Of a stretch of 63,024 nt of DNA, positions 1-9,244 are shown in pieces (the stretch's first letter is position 1; each line of letters starts with the position of its first letter). Under the pieces are notes generated by a model. It ran no database searches. It was given only the letters and a program-made list of their open reading frames with translations, and had not been told where the DNA came from. The translations under genes and the position numbers were made by a program. This DNA is from DATADF01 sp046263155 (GTDB lineage Bacteria; Actinomycetota; CADDZG01; WHSQ01), in assembly GCA_046263155.1 (NCBI GenBank), contig JBHELF010000012.1, forward strand, positions 1 to 63,024, written 5' to 3'.

Positions 1-599
1 CTGATCGCCAGCACCTTGGCCCCCCACGACATCCCGGCTATGCCGAGGTTGTTGTCCTGAGTTGCGGCGATGATCCCTGCCACGTGCGTCCCGTGCCCGT
101 TGGGGTCGCCGGGATCGTCATCGAGGCTCACGTAGTCGTAGCCCCGGATGATCCTTCCTATGAGATCCGGATGCACGGACTCGACGCCGCCGTCCACGAC
201 GGCGACCGTGACTGGCCAGCGCGTCCCCGTCTCCTTCTCCCAGGCCTTCACCACGCCCGTGCGATAGAGCGACCACTGATACGGAAGATAGGGATCGTTG
301 GGCTCGTCGAGAAGATGGAATTGCCGGTCGCGCTCCACCCAAGCGACGGCGGGGTTTCCGCGCAGATTGGCGACTTCGTTCGCGGCCAGCTCCACGCGCT
401 CCATCCGGATCAACGGAACTCGGCCGGTGACTCTCGCGCCAAGATCGGACAGGATCGTGGCCCGAAGGCTGTCTACGGCGCCCGCCTTCCATCCGACCAG
501 TCGCGTGACGAGACGATCGCTCGAATCCGCCGGAATCGCGGCATCGGCTGCGGAAGCGACGAACAAGACGCCTAGCGCGAGGAGGGTGATGCGTTTCAC
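1..599 (-). CDS. Subtilisin-like serine protease (S8), partial
   Basis: Secreted subtilase; only the N-terminal ~199 residues lie in the window and the gene runs off the left edge. The start is GTG at 599, chosen because it overlaps the stop of the upstream BNR gene in a 4-base GTGA junction. Residues 1-20 form a signal peptide. Residues ~27-97 resemble an I9-type inhibitory propeptide. The catalytic domain then begins with Asp136 in VAVVDGGV and His169 in NGHGTHVAG. The catalytic Ser would be outside the window. Translational coupling to the membrane-anchored BNR protein suggests co-production of a surface protein and a protease. The family call is firm; the substrate is unknown. Confidence 0.9.
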   Translation of the reverse strand, partial: MKRITLLALGVLFVASAADAAIPADSSDRLVTRLVGWKAGAVDSLRATILSDLGARVTGRVPLIRMERVELAANEVANLRGNPAVAWVERDRQFHLLDEPNDPYLPYQWSLYRTGVVKAWEKETGTRWPVTVAVVDGGVESVHPDLIGRIIRGYDYVSLDDDPGDPNGHGTHVAGIIAATQDNNLGIAGMSWGAKVLAI

Positions 600-3334
600 C
601 AGCGGGCCTTCTGCGTTCGCACCCGCTCGCGCGCCAGGTGGAGGCCGGCGTAGACCACCGACATTAGAGCCGCGGCGAGATACACGATCTGTCCTTCGCG
701 CGGCAGATCCGGCTCCTTGGTCCTGCGCCCGCTGAGCGCATACTCCTCGGCCATTTCCTCGCGGATTCGCTGGGCATGCACGAAAGCGAGTTGTGGCTGT
801 TCTTGCTCCTGTGAGGCGAGAGCAGCCTGAGCCTGGGCCTGCTGCTGCGGTTGAGGCTGCTGTTGCGGGGCGGGGTTTGGAGCCTGTCCCGGCGCCGCGG
901 GATTAGGCGGTGCCGGAGCTGGTGGCGGCACGACCAACACGAAGGGCGCCGGTTCGAGCGGGGGAGGAACGATGGGAGGCGGCCCGGGCGGACGAATCGA
1001 CAGCTCGCCCGCGGCAAACGAGGGCAGATAGGACAAGCTGCCGAAGAAGGCCGCTCGGACATTGTGCTCGGTGCTCGGCTTTTCCAAGACGCGCTTCTCG
1101 ATGCACGCGTGTCCCGTGAAGCCGGTCGCCGCCGTACCGATGAACCGGCTGTCTAACGAGAAGCTGACGTTTTGGCCAACTATGGGCGCTTCTTCGGCGC
1201 GGTGCGCGACTGATAGCAGCGCGCAGAAGCTCGCGACAGTATTGAACTGAGTCTTGATCGCGGGATCCACGAGCTCCAACTGACTCTGGATCGGGCAGTA
1301 GCCGTAGGGCACGGCGTACGCCACCACGCGGCTCTCCTCGCCGCTGGGATCGGGAACAAAATTTGCCCCCGTACCTCCGGCGGTGGCATCCCGAATCCAG
1401 AGGGCCGGCTGGGTGAACGTGATCGTGTCACAGGCGAGCTGGTCGTTCTCGAGCCGGAAGCCGGCGCTCGTCTGGGACTCGTGGAAACGCCGGTGCTCGA
1501 GCACGGCGAGGATCTCGCAGCTGCGGCTCACGTGATAGATCGTGCGGTCGTCCTCGAGCTGGAGATACATATTCCCGTTGCCGGTAGCCGTGCCCGACGC
1601 GAAACCGGGGGCGAGTTGTTCGGGATGGCCTCGATCGGGGTTTAACGCGGCGTTGGGGTCCGTCCCGCTGCCCTGCACCTCGCACGTCCGGTCGATGTTG
1701 CCCTCGTAGTCGATCTCATAGACGCGGTAGCCGTGGTGCTCGTAGGAGCGGAAACGATCGATCGTGGGGTCGAAGGAGATGTTCGTGTCCGAGTTCAGGG
1801 GCGATTCGAATCCGAAGGTCCACTTCTCCGTGGTGAGGTCGAGCCGGTAGATATCGGCGGGGCGGCCGCCCAGGGCGACGGTGACCCACAGGGCGCGCCG
1901 GGAGGAATCAAAGGCCAGCGACCGGATGTCGAGGCCCGGCGACTCGATTACGCCAAGGTATTGACCGGCAGTCGTCATCCTGTGGATGACATTCGAGTCG
2001 TAGTTGTTCGAGTAGTAGAGGATCTGGCCGTCGAACGCGACCGAGCCCGATGTGCGATCGGCATCCTCTGGCACGACAACCTCGCGGAGGATCTCCATGT
2101 CGATCCGAGGACGGCGTAGGGCAAACGGGAATTGGCTCTCGGGGGGATCGAGTGGGCTGATCCCGAGGTCCACTCCATCGCTGCGATAGATGTAGTTGCC
2201 CGCTGCGCTGCAGCCTCCGACGGTGAGCAGGAAGTGTGCCGGCAACTCGTTGTCCGCCGACATCTCCACCTCGCTGCACGCCCGAATATCCGGGAGACCG
2301 GTCGCAATCGTGCGGAACGTAGTGCCGTCGTCGACCGAGCGGCGCGGGATCCCGTCGATGATCGCCATGAGGGCGGCCTGGGTCAACGGCTCGTGGGTAA
2401 GCTCCGAGACCACGCGACCGTCCTGAAGGGTGGTAAACGACGCGCCTTGGTCGTTGGTACGTAGCAGGCCGGTGGGCGTAGCGGCGTCTAGACGGCTGCC
2501 CCCTCCGAGGATCAACGTGGTGTCAAAGTCGTCGGCAGGGGAGGCATGCACGGGCGTAAAGGTGACGCCACCGTTGGTTGAGAGCCACAGGCCGGCGGGA
2601 CCCTGGAAGGTTTCGCTATTCACCCATACGACCTCGGGGTTATGGCTTTCGACCGCGATGGCGCTCGGTTCCAGAGCCATGGTTCCCGGGAGCGGCGTCC
2701 AGGTCTGTCCGAAGTCTGTGGACTTCATGAGCGGAGTGATCTTTGTCTCGGCGAGCGCCTTGCCCACTTCGGCCGCCGCGTACAAAACCTGTGGATCCGA
2801 AGGAGCTGCCACAAGAGCGTTGACGGCAACGTGGTTGAAACGTTCTACGGGCGTGAACGTTGCGCCGGCGTCGCGGGTGACATAGAGGCCGCTCGCCGCC
2901 GCGAGCGGATCCTCTGTATCCAGAACCGGATCGGCAATGATGAATGCCGTGCTCGGCGTCAGCTGGTCGCTGATTATGGCGTTCACCTGGGCGTCGCCCG
3001 GCAGCAGACCGTCATTGACCCATGTGGAGCCTCCGTCCGTCGAGCGCATCAGCCGGCCGCTCTCGGCGATTCCGATGAAGGTGCAGATCTGATCCGAAAA
3101 GTGAGCCACGTGCGTGAGCGGAACGGGCGCCACGACCTCGTTCCATTGATTGAGCTTTATCTCGAGCCCGGGGCAAGACGGCTGCGCCGCCGTCGGCCGG
3201 CGCTGCGGCTGGGGGGGCGGAGCCTGCCCGGAGGCGGGCAGCGCCAACGACAGAAACAACAGCACGGCCCCCATCAGAAGGGCGAGGGACGGCCGCGCGG
3301 CGCGGCCGATATCTATCCTGGCCAAGACGGTCAT
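596..3334 (-). CDS. Secreted, membrane-anchored BNR/sortilin-like repeat protein
   Basis: 912 residues with an N-terminal signal sequence (~residues 15-37). A beta-propeller-like body carries BNR/Asp-box repeats such as RSTDGGSTW and KSTDFGQTW over roughly residues 90-380, followed by a second predicted propeller. A Pro/Gln/Ala-rich stretch lies at ~780-840, and a hydrophobic segment (~880-900) precedes a basic tail (RERVRTQKARW), which looks like a C-terminal membrane anchor with a proline-rich wall-spanning stalk. Asp-box propellers occur in sialidases and sortilin-like proteins, but no sialidase active-site set was recognised, so function is open. The downstream subtilase overlaps it by 4 bases. 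Confidence 0.8.
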   Translation of the reverse strand: MTVLARIDIGRAARPSLALLMGAVLLFLSLALPASGQAPPPQPQRRPTAAQPSCPGLEIKLNQWNEVVAPVPLTHVAHFSDQICTFIGIAESGRLMRSTDGGSTWVNDGLLPGDAQVNAIISDQLTPSTAFIIADPVLDTEDPLAAASGLYVTRDAGATFTPVERFNHVAVNALVAAPSDPQVLYAAAEVGKALAETKITPLMKSTDFGQTWTPLPGTMALEPSAIAVESHNPEVVWVNSETFQGPAGLWLSTNGGVTFTPVHASPADDFDTTLILGGGSRLDAATPTGLLRTNDQGASFTTLQDGRVVSELTHEPLTQAALMAIIDGIPRRSVDDGTTFRTIATGLPDIRACSEVEMSADNELPAHFLLTVGGCSAAGNYIYRSDGVDLGISPLDPPESQFPFALRRPRIDMEILREVVVPEDADRTSGSVAFDGQILYYSNNYDSNVIHRMTTAGQYLGVIESPGLDIRSLAFDSSRRALWVTVALGGRPADIYRLDLTTEKWTFGFESPLNSDTNISFDPTIDRFRSYEHHGYRVYEIDYEGNIDRTCEVQGSGTDPNAALNPDRGHPEQLAPGFASGTATGNGNMYLQLEDDRTIYHVSRSCEILAVLEHRRFHESQTSAGFRLENDQLACDTITFTQPALWIRDATAGGTGANFVPDPSGEESRVVAYAVPYGYCPIQSQLELVDPAIKTQFNTVASFCALLSVAHRAEEAPIVGQNVSFSLDSRFIGTAATGFTGHACIEKRVLEKPSTEHNVRAAFFGSLSYLPSFAAGELSIRPPGPPPIVPPPLEPAPFVLVVPPPAPAPPNPAAPGQAPNPAPQQQPQPQQQAQAQAALASQEQEQPQLAFVHAQRIREEMAEEYALSGRRTKEPDLPREGQIVYLAAALMSVVYAGLHLARERVRTQKARW

Positions 3335-3488
3335 TTACTCCCCGAGATTGGGCAGAGGCAACCGTGAGGCTACCCCTCTGGGCCTAATTACCAGAACGAT
3401 GTTTAGGGGTTCCCGGTAACGGGTCGGCGCGTTACCATGGCCACCCTTCCTGCGTACTAGAGATGCCCTCGTGTCTAGCGGAGGATTC

Positions 3489-5771
3489 GTGGCACGGATA
3501 CCCGAAGAGCAGTCAATGTTGACGCGCTTCGTGCGCCGGACTCGTCGCGTCGTCAAGAACTGGAGGCTGAGGCAGCGACGCGGGCGGGTTCAGAACCGCC
3601 GCTCCTTCGGCCGCCGCAAGGCGATCCTGCTCACCATCTTGCTCGTTCTGCTTCTGGCGGTTTTCGCATGGGGGCAGACCTATCTAACGCCCGAAACCGA
3701 CGGTGTCGAACTATCGCTCGACGAGCTGAGCGCCCTCGGTTTCCAGCATCGGATCGAGACCGCTGCCTTCCTGGACGAGGACAACCGACTGGTCGGTCGT
3801 TTCTCGAACAGACCTCTGGAGGCATTTCGCGACGAGCCCAAGAGGAAGGACGATCGCGGTCGGAAGGGCGATGCTCGCAACGACGACTCCCGTGATTCCG
3901 CCGGCGAAGCGTCCGGTGGCCCCTCTGCTGATGACGGGCGCGAGAGGAAAAAGCCCAAGCTCAGCGCACGCGAGCAAGCCATCCTGGCTCAGCAGCGATT
4001 TCTCGAGTCGAAGGCCCCGCCCGGCGCGGGCACTTATTGGCTGACTTATCCGTCGAGCGACGCCGCCTTCGGGACGCTCGCCGAGATGGTGACCGAGGCG
4101 GGAGCCACGGTGACGGTAGATCCCCAGACCTCCAAGGCCGTCGTGCGTACCATCACGACGTATCTCCTCCCGCTGTTGATTCTCGCCAGCTTCTTTGGGC
4201 TCCTGTTCTCGGCCGGCCGTGGAGGGGCTTCGGGGATCGGCGAGATCATGACCTTCGGCACCATCGGAAAGAAACGTCAGAGGCGCGGCCATCTGGCCCC
4301 CGTCACCTTCGACGATGTGGCCGGCGCCGACGAGGCTGTTGCGGAGTTGCGCGAGGTCGTCGACTACCTCTCGGACCCGGAGCGATATGAGGATATCGGC
4401 GCGGTTCCTCCGAAGGGCGTTCTTCTGTTCGGCCCCCCTGGATGCGGAAAGACCCTTCTCGCGAAGGCAGTCGCGGGCGAGGCCGGTGTTCCTTTCTTCA
4501 ACGTCGCCGGCGCCGAATTCGTGGAGTCACTCGTCGGAGTGGGGGCGGCGCGTGTGCGCGATCTGTTCCAGCGCGTCCGCGACGTTGCTCCGGCGATCGT
4601 GTTCATCGACGAGCTCGATGCCGCGGGACGAAAGCGGGGGCATGGTGGCTCCTCGGGGGGAGGCAGCGACGAGCGTGAGCAGACCCTCAACCAGTTGCTC
4701 GTCGAAATGGACGGTTTCGAAGTTAGCGCCGGGATCGTCGTCATCGGAGCAACCAACAGGCCGGACATCATCGACCCAGCTCTTGTCCGGCCCGGTCGTT
4801 TCGATCGTCACATCACCGTGGACCAACCGGACGTCGTTGGCCGGCGACTGATCCTGGAGCTCCATGCCCGCGGCAAGCCGATCGCCGACGAAGTCGATTT
4901 CGAGACGTTGGCCCGTCGCACACCCGGCTTCTCGGGAGCGGACCTCGCCAATGTGATCAACGAGGCTGCTCTGCTGACCGTCCGTGACCAGCGTCTGTTG
5001 ATCGAGATGCCCGAGCTCGATGAGGCCGTCCAGCGAGTTCTGCACGGCCCCAAGCGGCGGGGTCGAGTACTGCCGCCCGAGGAGCGCAACCGGGCCGCCT
5101 ACCACGAGAGCGGGCATGCGATCGTGGCCGCAGCGGTCGGATCCGGCGACGATGTCCACCGGGTCACGATCCTCGCCCGCGGGAAGGGTCTCGGAATCAC
5201 CGGCATCCTGCGGGAGAGCGATCGGCTTCTCATCACGCGCGGCCATCTGTCGGCGCAACTCATCACAGCGATGGGAGGGCTTGCGGCGGAGGAGCTGGTT
5301 CTAGGTGAGCCTTCAACGGGGGCCGAGGCGGATCTCGAGCACGCTACCGAGCTGGCGCGCGACATGGTGGGTCGTTTTGGAATGAGCCCTGCGCTCGGGC
5401 GCGTTCGCCTGCTTGCATCCGAGGCCGAGCAATACCTCGGCGGTGACATCGGGTTGACGCAACTCTCCGCGGACACGCATGCGGAGTTGGACGCCGAGAT
5501 CGCGCGCCTGTTGGAGGAAGCCGAGTCCGAGGCTCTCCGGATCCTCACGGAACGGCGCGAGATATTGGACGAGATGGCCGCCCGTCTGGAGGTCGAGGAA
5601 ACGTTGGAAGGAGTCGAGCTCGGCCTTCTCATGCGCAAGGTGCCCGCCGATGAGACCGACTTCGGCTACCGGCTGTACCGGGGCTCGGGGAGTGGTCCAT
5701 CCTCGAACGGCGCAAAACTCAAGAAGCAGCGCGCCGGGCGCAAGACGACTCCGAAGGGAACCTCGACCTAG
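3489..5771 (+). CDS. ftsH: ATP-dependent zinc metalloprotease FtsH
   Basis: Membrane AAA+ protease that unfolds and degrades membrane and cytosolic proteins. There are two membrane segments: one near residue 45-65 and one just before the ATPase domain. Between them lies an extracytoplasmic region rich in charged residues. Walker A GPPGCGKT is at ~315-322, Walker B IVFIDELDA follows, and the zinc site HESGH is at 539-543. The tail is Lys/Arg/Ser-rich. GTG 3489 is preferred because GGAGG lies just upstream; GTG 3471 and ATG 3516 are in-frame alternatives. It is a single-gene unit between divergent BNR and downstream Kelch genes. About 760 residues is long for FtsH because of the basic N-terminal extension and charged linker. 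Confidence 0.95.
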   Translation: MARIPEEQSMLTRFVRRTRRVVKNWRLRQRRGRVQNRRSFGRRKAILLTILLVLLLAVFAWGQTYLTPETDGVELSLDELSALGFQHRIETAAFLDEDNRLVGRFSNRPLEAFRDEPKRKDDRGRKGDARNDDSRDSAGEASGGPSADDGRERKKPKLSAREQAILAQQRFLESKAPPGAGTYWLTYPSSDAAFGTLAEMVTEAGATVTVDPQTSKAVVRTITTYLLPLLILASFFGLLFSAGRGGASGIGEIMTFGTIGKKRQRRGHLAPVTFDDVAGADEAVAELREVVDYLSDPERYEDIGAVPPKGVLLFGPPGCGKTLLAKAVAGEAGVPFFNVAGAEFVESLVGVGAARVRDLFQRVRDVAPAIVFIDELDAAGRKRGHGGSSGGGSDEREQTLNQLLVEMDGFEVSAGIVVIGATNRPDIIDPALVRPGRFDRHITVDQPDVVGRRLILELHARGKPIADEVDFETLARRTPGFSGADLANVINEAALLTVRDQRLLIEMPELDEAVQRVLHGPKRRGRVLPPEERNRAAYHESGHAIVAAAVGSGDDVHRVTILARGKGLGITGILRESDRLLITRGHLSAQLITAMGGLAAEELVLGEPSTGAEADLEHATELARDMVGRFGMSPALGRVRLLASEAEQYLGGDIGLTQLSADTHAELDAEIARLLEEAESEALRILTERREILDEMAARLEVEETLEGVELGLLMRKVPADETDFGYRLYRGSGSGPSSNGAKLKKQRAGRKTTPKGTST

Positions 5772-5798
5772 AGCGAAGTCTCTGTGCTCCATGCGGAC

Positions 5799-6800
5799 AT
5801 GAGCGACCTGAGAGCTATTGCCGCAATTTCGCTAGCCGCCCTTTTGTTTGCCTGCGCGCAGGATGTCCCCTCTGATACGGCCACGCCGCGAGCAGGCGAG
5901 GAAGTCCTCGTCGCGACGGAATCTCCCTCCCCCGAATGGCGCTCGCTGGCTCCGGTCCCGACGGCACGCACCGAGGTCGCAGCCGCGGCGCTCGCCGGCA
6001 ACATCTACGTCATCGGCGGTTTCGCGGAAGTCGGCGGGACCGTCGCGACGGTCGAGGTTTATGACATCTCCGAGGATTCGTGGGCGACCGGACCGGAACT
6101 TCCGGTCGCGGTCAACCACGCGATGGCTGCGGCAGGCCGCGGTGTCCTTTACGTCGCCGGCGGGTTTCTGGGGGGCGGTCAAGGCGCCACGAATCTCGCG
6201 TACGTTCTGAAAGACGGCGCCTGGGAATCGTTGCCCCCTATGCCGGAGGCGCGCGGTGCCGGCGGCGCGGTCGTGCTACGGGGAAAGTTGTACGTCGTCG
6301 CCGGTGCCGGGTCCAGCGGCCTCGCCGACAACACGTTCGTCTTCAACCCGAAGACGGATCGTTGGGCGACGCGGGCCGGCGTCGCGAGCCCGCGCGAGCA
6401 TCTCGGGACCGCCAAGGCGCGCGGTCGCATCTACACCGTTGCGGGCCGTACCAGTGGGCTCGAGAGCAACGTCGACGTGGTGGAGCGCTTCAATCCCCGC
6501 CGCAACCGCTGGCGAATGGTGAAGCCACTGCCGACCGCACGCGGGGGGCTCGCGGCCGCGACCGCGAACGCCTTTGTGGTCGCCGTCGGAGGAGAGGGGC
6601 CGAACGGCACCTTCGAGGAGGTGGAGGCATTCGATCTAGAGAGCCGCCGGTGGAGGACGCTTCCGCCGCTGCCCAGTCCCCGGCACGGCCTCGGCGTTGT
6701 GGCCGTGGGCAAGACGATCTACGTGCTTGCCGGTGGCCCCGAGCCCGGCCTCACCTACTCCGACGCCAACGAAGCCCTCAACCTTTCCTCTCTTCGCTAG
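5799..6800 (+). CDS. Kelch-repeat lipoprotein
   Basis: 333 residues. The start ATG 5799 puts a lipoprotein signal at the N-terminus with lipobox LLFAC (acylated Cys ~19). The rest is a Kelch beta-propeller with repeated blades of the type IYVIGGF, LYVAGGF, LYVVAGA, IYTVAGR and IYVLAGG, each followed about 20 residues later by a conserved Trp. It is probably exported and anchored at the outer face of the membrane, and acts as a binding or scaffold protein. No catalytic residues are assigned. It follows ftsH by 27 bases on the same strand, so co-transcription is possible. Confidence 0.85.
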   Translation: MSDLRAIAAISLAALLFACAQDVPSDTATPRAGEEVLVATESPSPEWRSLAPVPTARTEVAAAALAGNIYVIGGFAEVGGTVATVEVYDISEDSWATGPELPVAVNHAMAAAGRGVLYVAGGFLGGGQGATNLAYVLKDGAWESLPPMPEARGAGGAVVLRGKLYVVAGAGSSGLADNTFVFNPKTDRWATRAGVASPREHLGTAKARGRIYTVAGRTSGLESNVDVVERFNPRRNRWRMVKPLPTARGGLAAATANAFVVAVGGEGPNGTFEEVEAFDLESRRWRTLPPLPSPRHGLGVVAVGKTIYVLAGGPEPGLTYSDANEALNLSSLR

Positions 6801-6840
6801 CGCGTGGGGCGGCGCCCCGCAGAGCCTTTTAGACAACATC

Positions 6841-6861
6841 AGCCCCGCATAGCGAGGGGCT
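6841..6861 (+). terminator. Weak hairpin after Kelch gene
   Basis: Inverted repeat AGCCCC/GGGGCT with a 9-base loop, 41 bases after the Kelch stop. It has only a short T-rich tail (TTGTT), so it may be a weak terminator or a leader hairpin of the next gene. Confidence 0.3.
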
Positions 6862-6948
6862 TGTTACCTAAAAGCGTCGGGCGGCATGAATTTCCCGAAA
6901 AGGGGGAATAGGAGACCTCGGCCAGCAAGACAAGCACATGGAGGCAAG

Positions 6949-8757
6949 ATGGCTCTCCGGGGATTCTCCTCACGCGCGCTCGCACACGTTCTTATCGTCG
7001 TTCTTTTGGCGGGCGCCGGCTTAACGCTCATCGGCGCGCCCGCGGCGGCGTCTCCGACGGACTACGTGAAGATGAGCGACGGTATTTACATCGCCGTGAA
7101 CGTGCGCATGCCCGACGACTTTCAGAAGGGTCGTGCCTACCCGACGATCTTTGAGATGTCGGGCTACGACGGCGGCTCCGCCGACGGCGAGGATCCAACC
7201 GGTGGCGAGGGCAGCCGCGGGCTCACCAAGATCTTTTATTCCGATTACGTCACTGTTCACGCCTCGATACGCGGAACTGGATGTTCGGGTGGTGAGTTCG
7301 ATCTGTTCTCGTGGCGGAGCGCGCTCGACGGGCGCGAGCTAATCGAGTGGATCGCGCGCCAGCCGTGGTCGAACGGAAAGGTCGGCATCTACGGGCACTC
7401 CTATGGGGGCCTAACCGGATTCATGGTCGGAGCGACGCAACCGCCGCACCTCTCGGCGATGTCGGTATCCGGATTGATCGACGATATCTACCGCGGCATC
7501 GTGTATCCGGGCGGCGTCAGCAACTTCGGCTTCCCGCTGCTCTGGACCGGGGGTGTTCGTCCGGTATACGACGTCGGTGGCGGCACGTTCGATGGTATGG
7601 ATAACGGCGATCCAAGATGCGCCGAGAACATCGCCACCGGAAGTCGCAGCCGCACAGTCTTGAATGATCCGATTCTTCAAGGAATTCAGGACACGGATAA
7701 CACCTGGATGCAGATGCGCTCGCTCATCAACTACGCGGACCGTATCGAGGTGCCCATCCACATCACCGGCGCCTATCAAGACGAGCAGACCGGCCCCCGC
7801 GGCCCCTATCACTTATTCGAGGCAGTCTCCGACGTGCCGAAGCGGATGCTGATGACAAACGGTGTCCACGGGACTCAGACGGCCCCGAAGGAGGTATGGA
7901 AGGACCGGCGCGCATGGATGGATCACTGGATGCTGGGTGCCGATAACGGCTACGGCACCCTCGCTGCGGATCGCACTTCTGTAACGACGTTGTTAGAGAT
8001 GGTCGACAACAAGTCGAACGGTCGCTTGGAGTCGCGCACCTTCCCCCTCGAGGACACGAGCTGGACGAAGTTCTATTTGGACGCGGCCAGCAAACTGAGT
8101 CTCACCCGGCCGGGGGGAGGCGAGGCCTACAGCCCATATGTGTCGGGGAGTCCGCGTCAGTCGTGGAGCTACCAAGCGGGCCACTCAGCCGGAGCACCGT
8201 TCACAACGGAAAGTGCTCCGGATGAACTCGTGTTCGAAACGGAAGCGTTCAAGGAGCCGGTTGCAATGGTCGGTCCGGCGACGGCGACTCTTTTTCTCGC
8301 CTCGACCGCCACCGACACAGAGATCTTCGTCCAGCTCATCGACGAGGCACCCGACGGGTCTCGCTACTACATCCAGCGCGGGATGCTGAAGGCCAGCCAC
8401 CGAGCTGTCGATCCCGGGCTCAGCGATTGGGATGGGGAGGTTCTGTACCGGCCCTATCGTCCACACACAAATCCCACCCAGATCACACCGGGCGAGATCT
8501 ACCGGTTGGTGGTGGAGATCTTCCCGTTCGGACATGTGTTCCGGCCCGGGCACCGCTTGATCGTGAAGGTGCACACGCCACCCGCGTTGGATAGCTACTA
8601 CGCGTACGTTCCTAAGCGTCCCGCCGGCGTGAACCTCCTGTACCACGACGGCAAGCACCCGTCTTATTTGACGTTGCCCGTGGTCTCGCTCAGGGGTGTG
8701 ACGCTGGGTCCCGAGCCGGAGTCCTGTTCGCTCACCGGAGTCCGCTGCATTCGCTAA
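6949..8757 (+). CDS. Secreted CocE/NonD-family hydrolase (X-Pro dipeptidyl-peptidase type)
   Basis: 602 residues. ATG 6949 is chosen because GGAGG lies just upstream and it starts directly at a signal peptide (hydrophobic ~12-30, ending GAPAAAS). The alpha/beta-hydrolase domain has the nucleophile motif GIYGHSYGG. The C-terminal half matches the jelly-roll X-Pro-peptidase C-terminal domain seen in CocE and S15 enzymes. Such enzymes hydrolyse esters or acyl-Pro peptides; the substrate here cannot be read from sequence. An in-frame ATG at 6886 would bury the signal peptide and is less likely. Confidence 0.88.
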   Translation: MALRGFSSRALAHVLIVVLLAGAGLTLIGAPAAASPTDYVKMSDGIYIAVNVRMPDDFQKGRAYPTIFEMSGYDGGSADGEDPTGGEGSRGLTKIFYSDYVTVHASIRGTGCSGGEFDLFSWRSALDGRELIEWIARQPWSNGKVGIYGHSYGGLTGFMVGATQPPHLSAMSVSGLIDDIYRGIVYPGGVSNFGFPLLWTGGVRPVYDVGGGTFDGMDNGDPRCAENIATGSRSRTVLNDPILQGIQDTDNTWMQMRSLINYADRIEVPIHITGAYQDEQTGPRGPYHLFEAVSDVPKRMLMTNGVHGTQTAPKEVWKDRRAWMDHWMLGADNGYGTLAADRTSVTTLLEMVDNKSNGRLESRTFPLEDTSWTKFYLDAASKLSLTRPGGGEAYSPYVSGSPRQSWSYQAGHSAGAPFTTESAPDELVFETEAFKEPVAMVGPATATLFLASTATDTEIFVQLIDEAPDGSRYYIQRGMLKASHRAVDPGLSDWDGEVLYRPYRPHTNPTQITPGEIYRLVVEIFPFGHVFRPGHRLIVKVHTPPALDSYYAYVPKRPAGVNLLYHDGKHPSYLTLPVVSLRGVTLGPEPESCSLTGVRCIR

Positions 8758-8836
8758 GGCGAGCGGGGTGCTCGAAGAGGCGTCACGATCCTCGCCGCCA
8801 CTAGGGTCGTGCCGGAGCAAGTGACATGATTAGCCG

Positions 8837-9244
8837 GTGGAGGCGCGGGCTCAAAAGAACCTCGTCCTGATCCTGGCGCGCGATCTCGCCTCGAAGCTGG
8901 CGACTCCAATGTTCATCGCGGACGCCGAGGGCAACCTCGTCTTCTATAACGAGCCGGCGGAGTTGATCCTCGGCCGCAAGTACTCCGAGAGGTACGAGGT
9001 CTCGCCGGAGGATTGGACCAAGCTGCTCGAGCCCACCGACCTGGAGGGCAACTCCCTGAAGCTCGATGAGGTTCCTCCTGGGATCGCCCTCGTCCATCAT
9101 CGTCCCTCTCACGCGCAGGTTCGAATCACCGGTCTCGACCGCATTCCTCGGACGGTCTCGGTGACTGCCTTCCCTCTACTGGCGCGCGCTCAGGAGTTCG
9201 TCGGCATGCTCGCCATCTTCTGGGAGGACGGGGAGCCGGGCTGA
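8837..9244 (+). CDS. Single PAS-domain protein
   Basis: 135 residues starting at GTG 8837. Nearly the whole protein is one PAS domain (PMFIADAEGNLVFYNEPAE opening, with closing strands near the C-terminus). There is no kinase, cyclase or DNA-binding domain. The stop overlaps the start of the next gene by one base (TGATG), so it is translationally coupled to the MBL-fold hydrolase and is probably its sensory partner. The ligand is unknown. Confidence 0.8.
   Translation: MEARAQKNLVLILARDLASKLATPMFIADAEGNLVFYNEPAELILGRKYSERYEVSPEDWTKLLEPTDLEGNSLKLDEVPPGIALVHHRPSHAQVRITGLDRIPRTVSVTAFPLLARAQEFVGMLAIFWEDGEPG

Noticed and set aside
3711..5638. Long minus-strand frames opposite ftsH
   Set aside because: They mirror the codon periodicity of the GC-rich ftsH gene; no start signals or recognisable domains.
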